64,000 nucleotides of DNA from Gammaproteobacteria bacterium (GTDB lineage: Bacteria > Pseudomonadota > Gammaproteobacteria > Steroidobacterales > Rariloculaceae): positions 1 through 64,000 of the forward strand of contig JAJDVG010000061.1 of NCBI GenBank assembly GCA_022826245.1. Direction: 5' to 3'. The notes under the pieces were generated by a model. That model was not told where the DNA came from. It searched no databases and worked only from the letters and a program-made list of their open reading frames with translations. This document shows, piece by piece, positions 18,653 through 27,740 of this stretch. Positions within the stretch are counted from its first letter, which is position 1. Each line of letters starts with the position of its first letter. The position numbers and the translations under genes were made by a program.

Positions 18653-18692
18653 CTGTAACGAAACTGACACCTCTTCGTAACACGAATTCAAC
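18653..18692 (+). promoter_or_regulatory. Pho-box-like array of four 7-mers with 11-bp period
   Basis: Four heptamers, CTGTAAC (18653), CTGACAC (18664), TCGTAAC (18675) and ATTCAAC (18686), are each separated by 4 bases, giving an 11-bp period. This is the geometry of PhoB binding sites, whose heptamer consensus is CTGTCAT. A TAAGTT hexamer at 18703-18708, 10 bases after the last unit, could be the -10. The first two units match best. It would place the lipoprotein/TonB-receptor pair under phosphate starvation control. Confidence 0.55.
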
Positions 18693-18815
18693 ACTTCCAC
18701 CCTAAGTTGGCACGCATGTCGGTGCCCGCGAACCCGGGTGCGAGGCAGGGCAGTCGCAAAGGCAAGCTTCCGCCGCGACAACATCGTTCCTTCCCGGAAA
18801 ATGTGGAGAAACCGG

Positions 18816-20390
18816 ATGATCCGAAAGCACGTTTCGTACGTATCGACGCTGGGCGCAGCCGCCTTGCTCGTCGCGGCCTGTGAGAGCGGCGATATCAACC
18901 TGCAACCGACGAACGTCGACAACAGCGTGGACAACAGTACGACGTCCACGTCGACCAGCGCGGACAGTTCGAATCCCTGTGCGTCGTACACGGCTGGCAG
19001 CGAGACGCGGCAGGGCTCCTTCGACGGCACGAACTGTACCTACGGTCCGGGTTTCGTGAGTTTCTCGAATCCGCTGACGATGGACCTCGAGATACCGTTC
19101 ATCACCGGCGTGCATATCTTCCAGGATACGCTTGCCGTCGGTGAGGGTGTGAGTTCCGGTGCGGCGCCGGCCGGGGGCGCCGGCCCGACGCTCACGATCG
19201 CGGCGGGCAACACGCTGGCTTTTCTCGATTCATCCGATTATCTGCTGATCAACCGCGGCTCGCAGATCATGGCCGACGGTTCGCCGACGGCGCCGATCAC
19301 GTTCACCGGTTACACCGATGCCATCTCCGGCACAGCGGGCGCCGAGGACGTGCAGCTTTGGGGCGGCGTCGTCATCAACGGCAACGGAATCACGAACAAC
19401 TGCTCCGACCAACAGCGCACGGACAACGCCTGCCATGTCGAGTCGGAAGGCCAGCCGTCCTATTACGGCGGTAACGACAACGCCGAGAGTTCCGGGGTGC
19501 TGCGCTACGTGGTGGTGAAGCACACGGGCTACGAAGTCGCGCCGGGCGACGAACTCAACGGCATCTCCTTCAACGCAGTGGGATCGGGCACCACGGTGAG
19601 CCACATCCAGACCTACAGCACGTTCGATGACGGCATCGAATTCTTCGGCGGTGCCGTGAACGTCGATAACTTCATCGGGCTTTATGTCCGCGACGACTCG
19701 ATCGACTTCTCCGACGGTTATGTCGGAACGGTCGATACCGCGCTGGTGATCCACGCGCAGACCGACGGCAACCGCTGCGTCGAGGGCGACAACATCGGCA
19801 GCGGCCGTGCCAGCGAAGGCGTTGCGCTCGATACCACACCGCAAACGAATCCGACGATCAGGAACATGACCTGCATCCTGTCGAACAGCGACGCCGGTAC
19901 GCACGATCCCTCCGAAGGCGTCGTCCTGCGCCGCGGGCCGCAGGCGCAGTTCGTCGACAGCATCATCTTCGGCGGCTACACGGACGATGTCGGCGAAGAC
20001 AACGAGTGCTTCGAAATCGACGACGGCGTGACGCGCGACTTCGCGCAGAACGGCGATACGACCATTGTCGACACGATCATCGCCTGTGAAGACCCCACGA
20101 AGGACAGCCTCGGCAACGGCGACGATATCTCGGTCTGGGTGCTTGACGAGAGCACGAACGGCGCAAGCTACAGCTTCAACACCGGCAACGTGATCATCGA
20201 CGATCCGATGAACGCCAATGTCTCGATTCTCGACTCCTTTTACACGGCATCGTCGCTGACGGACGCCTCGGGCGCCACGATCGACCTGAGCGGCATCGGC
20301 GCCGTGACAAGTGGCGACGACTGGACCCGCAACTGGTCCTACGGACTGCATTCGGCGAACCAGGGGCAGGCACTTTGGTTTGTCCAGTAG
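18816..20390 (+). CDS. Surface or periplasmic lipoprotein with parallel beta-helix character
   Basis: 524 residues starting MIRKHVSYV with lipobox VAAC (C22). A Thr/Ser/Asn/Asp-rich linker follows, then a long region of short beta-type repeats: LTIAAGNTLAFLDSS, VQLWGGVVINGNGITNNC, SGVLRYVVVKHTGYE, DELNGISFNAVGSGTTVSHI, DDGIEFFGGAVNVDNFIGLY. These recall right-handed beta-helix proteins that partner TonB-dependent receptors. ATG 18816 was chosen over 18801 because a GGAGAAA site lies at the right distance and the lipobox falls at a normal position. It is followed after 30 bp by a receptor gene, so the two probably form an uptake pair. The ligand is unknown; the upstream Pho-box-like array hints at a phosphorus compound. 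Confidence 0.72.
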   Translation: MIRKHVSYVSTLGAAALLVAACESGDINLQPTNVDNSVDNSTTSTSTSADSSNPCASYTAGSETRQGSFDGTNCTYGPGFVSFSNPLTMDLEIPFITGVHIFQDTLAVGEGVSSGAAPAGGAGPTLTIAAGNTLAFLDSSDYLLINRGSQIMADGSPTAPITFTGYTDAISGTAGAEDVQLWGGVVINGNGITNNCSDQQRTDNACHVESEGQPSYYGGNDNAESSGVLRYVVVKHTGYEVAPGDELNGISFNAVGSGTTVSHIQTYSTFDDGIEFFGGAVNVDNFIGLYVRDDSIDFSDGYVGTVDTALVIHAQTDGNRCVEGDNIGSGRASEGVALDTTPQTNPTIRNMTCILSNSDAGTHDPSEGVVLRRGPQAQFVDSIIFGGYTDDVGEDNECFEIDDGVTRDFAQNGDTTIVDTIIACEDPTKDSLGNGDDISVWVLDESTNGASYSFNTGNVIIDDPMNANVSILDSFYTASSLTDASGATIDLSGIGAVTSGDDWTRNWSYGLHSANQGQALWFVQ

Positions 20391-20420
20391 GGACCCGGCT
20401 GCACAGATGAGGATCCGTAT

Positions 20421-23186
20421 ATGAAACGCATCAGCCGATACCGGTCGGGACGCAGCTTGCCCGCTCTCGGCCTGGTCGCGCTCGGCGTGCCCCTGGCTGC
20501 CGATGCGCAACAGGCGGAACAGGACGCGGCGCAGCCGGCCGCCGCGCCGCCGCCCGAGGCCATCGAAGAGGTCGTCGTTGTTGGCCGGCTCAAGTCCAGC
20601 GCCTTCGATGTCGTCTCCGAACGCATCGAACAGGAGGTCGTCACGGATTTCCTCGGCGCGGATGAAATCGCCCGCACGGGCGACTCGACCGTCTCATTGG
20701 CCTTGCGCCGCATGCCCGGCCTGAGCCTGGTCAACGACCAGTTCGTCTACGTGCGCGGGCTCGGCGAACGCTACTCCAGCGTGTTGCTCAACGGCGCGCA
20801 GGTCCCGTCGCCGGACCTGACCCGCAGCGTGCTGCCGCTGGATATCTTTCCGACCGAGATCATCGACGCGCTCGCGGTACAGAAAGGCTATTCCGCCGAC
20901 ATGCCCGCGGCCTTCGGCGGCGGCAACGTCAACATCGTCACCCTGGGTATTCCGGACAATCCGGTTGCCACGTTCAAGATCCAGTCGGGCTGGAACTTCG
21001 ACAGCGACGGCGACGGGCTCTCCTACGCCGGCGGCGGCGACGACAACTTCGGCACGGACGACGGTACTCGCGCACTGCCCGCAGCCATCGACGCGGCGAT
21101 TCAGCAATATGCCGGAGACATCAGCGCAACCGGAATCTTCCAGGGTCTGAGCCGCGACAGCGGTCCGCACGAGTTCTCCGAAGCGCTGGCCATCAACCGG
21201 CAACTCGCCACGTCGCTTTATCGGGACATCGACCTCGGGGACAAGTCGCTGAATCCCGATGCCGGCATTGAGGCCTCGCTCGGCAATAGCTGGTATTTCG
21301 GCGACACGGAGCTTTGGCAGTTCGGCGCGCTCGGGCAGTTTTCGTACGACAACACCTGGCGCAACCGTGAACGAACGAATCGGTCCGTGCTCAACCCGGA
21401 CGAGGAGTTCGCCGAGACGCTGCGCACCGTTAACCAGATCTCGGCGACCGGCGTGCTCAACATGGGCCTGTCGTTCTCCGAGGACCACGAGATTTCGACC
21501 AGTTCGTTCTTTATCCGCAACACCGAGGATGAAGGGTCGGTGACGACGGGACACGACTTCAACTTCATTCGCGCCGATGGGCGCCGATTCCGCAATTACC
21601 GTATCCGCTTTGAAGAGCGTACGCTGAACTCCAATCAGATTCGGGGCAGCCACACGATCGGGCCGGACACGACCGACCTGCTGCCATTCCTCGATATCGG
21701 CGTCCTTGAGGATCTGACTTACGACTGGTACTACTCCGATTCGACCGCCGAGACCGATATCCCGAGCGAGATTCTGGTTTCGGCTCAGGACGCGCTCGAT
21801 CTGGTGAACGGTGCGTTGCTCTCGACCGAGGTTCGCCGTTCGGGATCGTCGGCCGACTACCGCTACACCGGGCTGCAGGACCAGGTCGAAAGCTACGGCT
21901 GGGATCTGGGCAAGACGTTCTCGAGCGCCAATATGGACGTTGAGCTCAGTGGCGGCTGGGACTACACGCGCAAGGCGCGAGACTATCTGCAGACCCAGTT
22001 GTCGCTCGGCACGACGGCTCTCGCCGCTCTGCCCGCGCTTCAGGGCACGCCCGGTCAGGTCTTCAGCGACAGCAACATTCTCGATCCGGCGAACGGCTTC
22101 CAGATGAACATCGGCGGCATCGGCACGGAGAGCTATCTTGCCGCGCAGACCGTCGAGGGCGCGTACCTGAAGGCCGATTTCATGCTGGCGGAGACCTGGC
22201 GCATCGTCGCCGGAGCCCGCTGGGAGCAGTTCGTGCAGACTTCGCTGCCGATCGACCAGCACCAGTTCAATGTGAATGTCGGTCAGCTTGCGGTACCCGC
22301 CGACGATCTGGCCTCGCTGGTGTTCATGGAGGACGAGGTTTATCCGTCGCTTTCGGCGACCTGGATCGCCGACGGATTCTGGGCCGAAACCTTCCAGCTC
22401 CGCTTCGGCGTCAGCCAGACGGTCGGCCGGCCCGACCTTCGGGAAATCTCCGAATCGACCTACATCGACCCGCTCACCGAAGCCCGGATACGCGGCGCTG
22501 CGGGCCTTAAGACTTCGGCGATCGACAATTTCGACTTGCGTGCCGAGTGGTTCTTCTCGAGCGGCGACAACTTCACCGTTTCGCTGTTCTACAAGGACAT
22601 TGCCGATCCGATCGAGACGGTCCAGGGCGCGGGTACCGACGACAACATCTCGCTGACCTTCGTCAACGCCCAGGGCGCGAAGATCACGGGCGTCGAGCTG
22701 GAGTGGCTCAAGGACCTCGCCTTCCTCGGCGAACGGTGGGGCGAGTGGGTCGAGCCGTTTTTCGTTTCCGGCAACGTGACGTTGAGCGATTCCGAGCTGG
22801 TGGTCGGCGACGTCGGGCTCAACCTCACGAACAATGAACGGCCGATGTCCCAGCATTCGGAGTACTCGGCGAACGTCCAGATCGGCTTCGACTCGTTCGA
22901 TGCCCGGCATAGCTGGTCGCTGGTCTACAACACGTTCGGCGAGCGGCTTTTTTTTGCCGGCCGCGACGGCGCGTCCGACGCCTACGAACAGCCGTTCGAT
23001 TCGCTCGATTTCGTCTACTCCTGGTACCCGACCGATCGGTTGACGTTGAAGTTCAGGTTCCAGAACATCCTGGACGAGGCGATCGAAATTCAGCAATCGA
23101 CTCAGGACGGCGTGGCCGTGACGACACTCGAGCAGAGTGTCAGCACGACGGCGAAGATCGACCTGAGGTGGGACTTCGGGGGTTAG
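20421..23186 (+). CDS. TonB-dependent outer-membrane receptor
   Basis: 921 residues: signal peptide (cleavage near ADAQ), a TonB-box-like EEVVVVGR, a plug domain (ALRRMPGLSLVNDQFVYVRG, GERYSSVLLNGAQVPSPDL, PTEIIDALAVQKGYSADMPA) and a barrel region rich in alternating aromatic strands ending with LTLKFRFQNILDEAIEIQQ and an aromatic C-terminus (KIDLRWDFGG). The receptor imports a large substrate using TonB. It follows the lipoprotein gene by 30 bp and shares its putative Pho-box promoter. Confidence 0.92.
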   Translation: MKRISRYRSGRSLPALGLVALGVPLAADAQQAEQDAAQPAAAPPPEAIEEVVVVGRLKSSAFDVVSERIEQEVVTDFLGADEIARTGDSTVSLALRRMPGLSLVNDQFVYVRGLGERYSSVLLNGAQVPSPDLTRSVLPLDIFPTEIIDALAVQKGYSADMPAAFGGGNVNIVTLGIPDNPVATFKIQSGWNFDSDGDGLSYAGGGDDNFGTDDGTRALPAAIDAAIQQYAGDISATGIFQGLSRDSGPHEFSEALAINRQLATSLYRDIDLGDKSLNPDAGIEASLGNSWYFGDTELWQFGALGQFSYDNTWRNRERTNRSVLNPDEEFAETLRTVNQISATGVLNMGLSFSEDHEISTSSFFIRNTEDEGSVTTGHDFNFIRADGRRFRNYRIRFEERTLNSNQIRGSHTIGPDTTDLLPFLDIGVLEDLTYDWYYSDSTAETDIPSEILVSAQDALDLVNGALLSTEVRRSGSSADYRYTGLQDQVESYGWDLGKTFSSANMDVELSGGWDYTRKARDYLQTQLSLGTTALAALPALQGTPGQVFSDSNILDPANGFQMNIGGIGTESYLAAQTVEGAYLKADFMLAETWRIVAGARWEQFVQTSLPIDQHQFNVNVGQLAVPADDLASLVFMEDEVYPSLSATWIADGFWAETFQLRFGVSQTVGRPDLREISESTYIDPLTEARIRGAAGLKTSAIDNFDLRAEWFFSSGDNFTVSLFYKDIADPIETVQGAGTDDNISLTFVNAQGAKITGVELEWLKDLAFLGERWGEWVEPFFVSGNVTLSDSELVVGDVGLNLTNNERPMSQHSEYSANVQIGFDSFDARHSWSLVYNTFGERLFFAGRDGASDAYEQPFDSLDFVYSWYPTDRLTLKFRFQNILDEAIEIQQSTQDGVAVTTLEQSVSTTAKIDLRWDFGG

Positions 23187-23192
23187 CCGGGG

Positions 23193-24704
23193 TCAGGCGC
23201 CGAAGAGCGCAATGCCGAAAATCCGCTGCAGTATCAGGACCAGGCACATGCCGGTGAAGACCACCAGGCTGATCCAGCCGAACCAGGTCGCGAATGTCGA
23301 TGGGTAGAACATGCGGTCCTGCTTCGGGATCACCTTGAAGCAGTAATAGAGGTTCAGGAAGAAGATCACCGGAGCGACGAAATAGGCGAGCGCCGACGCG
23401 ATGAGCACGAGGTAGACCGGCCGCGGCACGCCGCCGATGATCAGGACCGACGAGATCAGGGAAAACATCATCGCGGCGCGATAGAGGTTGTACTCGGAGT
23501 ACCAGCGCCGGCGGTGTTCGGAGCCCAGTTCGTCTTTCGCGGTTCCCGGCAGCGACGCGGTGCTCCGGAAAAGATTCCGGCAGCAGGCGCCGACGAGGCG
23601 CGCCCGGCCGTCGAAATAGTTGAACGCCGTCGAATACGTGGCGGCCAGCGCGCCCGCGAGGAAGACGATCATCATCTGCGGGCCCACGCTGTCGGTGAAG
23701 ATGCGCGCGATCTCGCCCATGACCGCGTTGCCCTCGACGTCGCTCGGATAGAGCCAGACCGCCGCGAGCATCAGGAAGATCGTGGCGAGCAGAAAGGACA
23801 GCACGTGACCGACGCCGAAATCCAGCAGCCCGATGCGGAACCAGCGGCGGCAGTACTCCCGCACATGGCCCGGAAGCCGTGCCGTATCCACGGCGAGGTC
23901 GTGGCCGCCTTCGGCAAAGGGATCGAAGGGCTTCGCCAGGCCCTGGTTTTCAAGCGCCTGGCGGATCCGCCCCATGCCCACCTTCTTGGCCTTACCCCAT
24001 TCGGACGCCTGCAGCGACACGTCGATACCGGTCGGCAGCAGTCCGAGAAACGAAGCGATGATCAGCCACGAGCCCTCGGGCGCGTCGAGTTCGAAGAAGT
24101 GCACGAATTCGCTCGCAGGCGCCGGCTGCACGAAATACACCACGATGATCGATACGACCAGCACCCCGGCAGCGACCTTCGTGGCAATCTCGACGGCCGC
24201 GAACTTGCCGCGCAGGATGATCGTGACGGCCAGCACGGCGAGGATCAGGGCATAGAGGGCAAGTTCCCGATCGTTGTTGAGCCCCGGAATGTCGACGCCG
24301 AGATATTGGTTGAAGAAGTAGAGCACCACGGCGGCCGCGGCGATGAGCCTGCCGGCCTGGCCGACCGCGGCCTGGATCACCGTCGTGATCAGCACGTACC
24401 AGACGGGCAGTTTCTTCCAGGCCGTCGCGTACGCGTCGATGATGCTGCGTCCGGTCGCGTGCGTGAACCTGAACGCCATCTCGAAGCCGTAGTACTTGAA
24501 GATGTAGGCGATCGGGATGCACCACAGCAGCGCGTATTCGAACCGCCCGCCGGCCGCGGGCGCGGTGACGAGATGACTGGTGCCGATGCCGGTCATCATG
24601 AGGATCATGCCCGGACCGAATTTCCGGAGCACGCTGCCCGGCGCCATCGACGGCAGTTCGAGCGACTCGAGTTCGCTTCGGGCGGGCTCGTTCGTTGCTG
24701 TCAT
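23193..24704 (-). CDS. Nramp-like membrane transporter lacking canonical metal-binding motifs
   Basis: 503 residues with about eleven hydrophobic segments. The N-terminal FGPGMILMMTGIGTSHLVTA aligns with Nramp helix 1 and VSLQASEWGK with the region after helix 6. Canonical Nramp metal sites (DPGN in helix 1, MPH in helix 6) are absent: the positions read GTSH and LPTG. So transport of divalent metals by the standard mechanism is doubtful; Nramp-related proteins with altered sites move other ions. The ATG at 24704 overlaps the stop of the FkbM gene by 4 bp (ATGA), suggesting coupled translation. An upstream extension of the frame is out of family. Confidence 0.72.
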   Translation of the reverse strand: MTATNEPARSELESLELPSMAPGSVLRKFGPGMILMMTGIGTSHLVTAPAAGGRFEYALLWCIPIAYIFKYYGFEMAFRFTHATGRSIIDAYATAWKKLPVWYVLITTVIQAAVGQAGRLIAAAAVVLYFFNQYLGVDIPGLNNDRELALYALILAVLAVTIILRGKFAAVEIATKVAAGVLVVSIIVVYFVQPAPASEFVHFFELDAPEGSWLIIASFLGLLPTGIDVSLQASEWGKAKKVGMGRIRQALENQGLAKPFDPFAEGGHDLAVDTARLPGHVREYCRRWFRIGLLDFGVGHVLSFLLATIFLMLAAVWLYPSDVEGNAVMGEIARIFTDSVGPQMMIVFLAGALAATYSTAFNYFDGRARLVGACCRNLFRSTASLPGTAKDELGSEHRRRWYSEYNLYRAAMMFSLISSVLIIGGVPRPVYLVLIASALAYFVAPVIFFLNLYYCFKVIPKQDRMFYPSTFATWFGWISLVVFTGMCLVLILQRIFGIALFGA

Positions 24705-25534
24705 GTGTTCACCCGGAGCCCGTGTCCCGTCGCGTCGGAACGGTCCGGTCCCGGTTCGCCGCCGACCGGCAGGAAAATGAAATTGTAGACATAGTCTGCG
24801 GAGGTTACAGGACGACGATGCCGCAGGTCTGCGTCGAACGCTTCGATGGGAACGAGCGAGCCGGCATCGACGAAGTGCGCGGAGTAACCCAGGGCGGCGA
24901 TCTCGCCGATGGACCGTTCGATGGCTTGCCCCGTATGGCGTTCCTCCAGCTCGATCTGCAGCACCGGTCTGCAGCGCTCGATGGTGGAGCGCGCGCCGGC
25001 GAGGACCCGAGCTTCGGCTCCCTCGACGTCGATCTTGATGAAACCCACGTCGCCAAGGCCGCAGGAATCCAGCGTGCGCGCGCTTACCCGCACGGTGCCG
25101 TGCTTCGCTTCCGCCTTCCGGGAGTTCAGCGACCCGCCGGAGCCGGAAAACCTGCGTCCGCGCCGCGGGAGGTAGAGATTCACCTCGCCATCGAGGTCGG
25201 ACAGGGCGGCCTGATGGGCAGTGACGTTGTCGGGCAACGCCCGCTCGAGCCAGCGAAAGACTCTCGGGTTCGGTTCGAACGCGTGTACGTCGGACGCAAG
25301 CCCCGCCAGCACCCGCGCATATACGCCCTTGTTGGCGCCGACATCCACGGCCGTTCGGCCGGCGGGAACGATGTCCGCAAGCACGCGCAGTTCCGCTTCT
25401 CCGCGCTTCATGTTCTTGTTGATCAGATAGCGGGAATAAAGCGGCGCGGGGACGAGCCGGAACTTGAGCCATTCGCCGAACGAGAACCGGCGCGCGAACG
25501 GCACGCTATCGGTCAATGTCCGAACCCGCGGCAC
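24701..25534 (-). CDS. FkbM-family methyltransferase
   Basis: 277 residues. SAM-binding signature VDVGANKGVYARVLAGLASD with acidic loop HAFEPNP, then FIKIDVEGAEARVLAGARST and PVLQIELEE, which are diagnostic of FkbM methyltransferases (usually O-methylation of sugars or polyketides). GTG start at 25534 with only a weak upstream site; internal starts are possible. The gene overlaps the downstream transporter gene by 4 bp. Sugar or lipid substrate cannot be told from context. Confidence 0.85.
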   Translation of the reverse strand: MPRVRTLTDSVPFARRFSFGEWLKFRLVPAPLYSRYLINKNMKRGEAELRVLADIVPAGRTAVDVGANKGVYARVLAGLASDVHAFEPNPRVFRWLERALPDNVTAHQAALSDLDGEVNLYLPRRGRRFSGSGGSLNSRKAEAKHGTVRVSARTLDSCGLGDVGFIKIDVEGAEARVLAGARSTIERCRPVLQIELEERHTGQAIERSIGEIAALGYSAHFVDAGSLVPIEAFDADLRHRRPVTSADYVYNFIFLPVGGEPGPDRSDATGHGLRVNT

Positions 25535-25582
25535 TCTCGGCCGCGGCTGTTGCCGTGCCGCCGGAGCGAGCCGCCCGCCGGA

Positions 25583-26842
25583 TCACTCAACGACGGCTTG
25601 CATTACGGCATCTTCGAATTCCGGGCGCATGCCGCGTACCGGTGTCTGGATCATCAGCACGCCGACGAGATTCTCGACCGGATCGACCCAGAAGTGCGTG
25701 CCGTAGGCGCCGCTCCAGCCGAAGCTTCCCTTCGTCAGGTAGGTGTCGCGGGCCACGGGGTCGGTGACGACGCGTACGCTGAGGCCGTAACCCTCGCCGG
25801 ACGGTCGGCCGGGCAGCGTGTCGGGAATGTACGCCGAGCCCATCAGTTCAACCGATCGCGGGCTCAGAATGCGCACGCCGTCGAGTTCGCCGCCATTGGC
25901 CAGCATCATCGCAAAGCGCCCGTAGTCGTGAGCCGTGGTCATGAGACCGCCTGCGCCGGAAGAGTAGTTCTGGCCCGACATGCTGTCGGGGTTCTCGCGC
26001 GGCGCGAGGCCGTCGTCGGTTCGCGAATACGAATTCACGAGACGCTCCCGCTGCGCGGGACTCGGCCAGAAGGTCGCGTCCTCGATGCCTAACGGCCCGA
26101 AGACGCGCTCGTCGAGAAACACCTCGAAACGTTGGCCCGAGGCGACCTCGACGATGCGGCTCAGCACGTCGAAACCCGCGAGCCCGCTGTAGGCCCAGCG
26201 GGCGCCGGGCTGGAACTCGAGCGGCGCGGCGCCGAGCTCGTCGACCCAGGCCAGACCGACATCGTGCCGTGTGCCCGACATATCGCGGCCGACGCTGTTG
26301 CCTATCGGGCCGCTCATGACGCCGGAGGTGTGGGTCAGCAGGTCGCGTACCGTGACTTCCCTTTCCGCGGGCACGGTGTAGAACTCCGGGGGCGGGCCGC
26401 CGAAGCCGCCGCCGGGCCCGGCGTTGCCGCTGCGCATGCCGACCTCGGTACCCTCGAACGATGGCAGGAAGCGAGACACGGGGTCGCGCAGCCGGACCTT
26501 GCCTTCCTCGACGAGCATCATGATCGCCACACCCGCGACGGGCTTGGACATCGAGGCGATGCGGAAGATCGTATCGGTACGCATCGGCGTCTCCGATTCG
26601 ATGTCCATGACGCCCTGAGCTTCGAGGTGCGCGACCTGGCCGTTGCGCCCCACGAGCGTCACTGCGCCGGAAATGTCGCCGCCTTCGATGTACCGGTCGA
26701 CGAGTTCGTTGATTCTCGTCAGCCGTTCCGATGACAGGCCGACGCTTTCCGGCTGCACCAGCTGTGCGGTAGCGGCAAATGCCGACAGGGTCAGAGAGAC
26801 AGTCGCGACAGATCGCAAAACCAGGGAAATCGGTCCGCTCAT
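25583..26842 (-). CDS. Serine hydrolase, class C beta-lactamase/penicillin-binding fold
   Basis: 419 residues with a signal peptide (cleavage near ATAQ). The catalytic SxxK is SMSK in FRIASMSKPVAGVAIM, the second-motif tyrosine is in WAYSG, and LLTHTSGVM is typical of the family. The C-terminal KTG-like element is not obvious (FGWSGAYGTHFWVDP instead), as in many esterase/D-aminopeptidase-like members. Periplasmic hydrolysis of esters or amides is likely; the substrate is unknown. ATG at 26842 chosen because the signal peptide begins there. It diverges from the creatininase-family gene. Confidence 0.87.
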   Translation of the reverse strand: MSGPISLVLRSVATVSLTLSAFAATAQLVQPESVGLSSERLTRINELVDRYIEGGDISGAVTLVGRNGQVAHLEAQGVMDIESETPMRTDTIFRIASMSKPVAGVAIMMLVEEGKVRLRDPVSRFLPSFEGTEVGMRSGNAGPGGGFGGPPPEFYTVPAEREVTVRDLLTHTSGVMSGPIGNSVGRDMSGTRHDVGLAWVDELGAAPLEFQPGARWAYSGLAGFDVLSRIVEVASGQRFEVFLDERVFGPLGIEDATFWPSPAQRERLVNSYSRTDDGLAPRENPDSMSGQNYSSGAGGLMTTAHDYGRFAMMLANGGELDGVRILSPRSVELMGSAYIPDTLPGRPSGEGYGLSVRVVTDPVARDTYLTKGSFGWSGAYGTHFWVDPVENLVGVLMIQTPVRGMRPEFEDAVMQAVVE

Positions 26843-26936
26843 GTTCTTGCTCCCGTGTGTTCCGAGCTTGACCGGATCGTACAATGGCCACGTGCGATTG
26901 ACCACAGACGACGCCGGCAAGTCGAAGGCCTGAACC

Positions 26937-27740
26937 TTGAAGAGCGGATATTGGCAGGACCTGGCGACGACGGATCTCGAGGCCGTCGATGCCGAACTCA
27001 CGATCGCGCTCCTGCCCGTTTCGGCGATCGAGCAGCACGGGCCGCATCTGCCGCTGTCCACGGACGCCGTCATCGCCGACGGCATCGTGAGTGCGGCGCT
27101 CGACGGCTTGCCGAATCCGCCAACGGTGCTCGTGCTGCCCGGCTTTGTCGTCGGCGACAGCGCCGAGCACACGCGTTTCCCCGGCACGCTGAGCATCGAT
27201 TCGCACACGCTTGCCGCCGCCTGGCTGGACATCGGCCGCAGCGTGGCCCGGGTCGGGATACGCAAGCTCGTGATCCTGAACAGCCACGGCGGCCAGACGG
27301 CGCTCGTCGATATCGCCGCGCTGCGTCTGAGGACCGAGCTTGCGATGCTCGTCGTCCGCGCGAACTACTTTTCCTTCGGCATGCCCGACGGACTTTTCGA
27401 CGCACGGGAGATTCGCTACGGGCTGCATGGGGGGGAGATCGAGACCTCGCTGATGCTGCACCTGGCGCCGGACCTCGTGCGCCAAGACGCCCTTGCGACC
27501 TTCGCCGGTTTGCCTGCAGCGCTCGCCGAACGAAACTCGATGCTGGGCGCCGAGAAACCGGCCGGATTCGCCTGGATGAGCCAGGACCTGCATCCCGCCG
27601 GGGTCTGCGGCGATGCGGCGAACGCCGATGCCGAGCGCGGCGCCCGCTATCTCGACTACCTCGGCGGCTGCCTGCGCACGCTGCTCGTCGAGTGTGCCGA
27701 AACTCCGCTCGGAATCATCGACGTGCGAGACTCTCGATGA
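26937..27740 (+). CDS. Creatininase-family amidohydrolase
   Basis: 267 residues, cytoplasmic. The metal-binding pattern is clear: LLPVSAIEQHGPHLPLSTDA near residue 25, GDSAEHTRFPGTLSI, ILNSHGGQ near residue 118 and HGGEIETSLMLHL around 163. The family contains creatinine amidohydrolase, MftE peptidase and the archaeal ArfB deformylase of flavin biosynthesis, so the reaction cannot be fixed. TTG start at 26937: an in-frame stop lies two codons upstream and no other initiator fits the conserved N-terminus KSGYWQDL. Its end overlaps the end of vapC by 26 bp in convergent orientation. Confidence 0.82.
   Translation: MKSGYWQDLATTDLEAVDAELTIALLPVSAIEQHGPHLPLSTDAVIADGIVSAALDGLPNPPTVLVLPGFVVGDSAEHTRFPGTLSIDSHTLAAAWLDIGRSVARVGIRKLVILNSHGGQTALVDIAALRLRTELAMLVVRANYFSFGMPDGLFDAREIRYGLHGGEIETSLMLHLAPDLVRQDALATFAGLPAALAERNSMLGAEKPAGFAWMSQDLHPAGVCGDAANADAERGARYLDYLGGCLRTLLVECAETPLGIIDVRDSR

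Noticed and set aside
18967..18977. GTTCGAATCCC resembling a tRNA T-arm
   Set aside because: No acceptor or anticodon stems pair around it, and it lies within the lipoprotein coding sequence.
20694..23096. Long open frame opposite the TonB-dependent receptor
   Set aside because: High GC keeps antisense frames open; the translation is Arg/Val/Glu-rich without domain pattern, while the receptor frame has signal peptide, plug and barrel. The same holds for long antisense frames at 2273-3889, 47827-49905 and 61202-63034.
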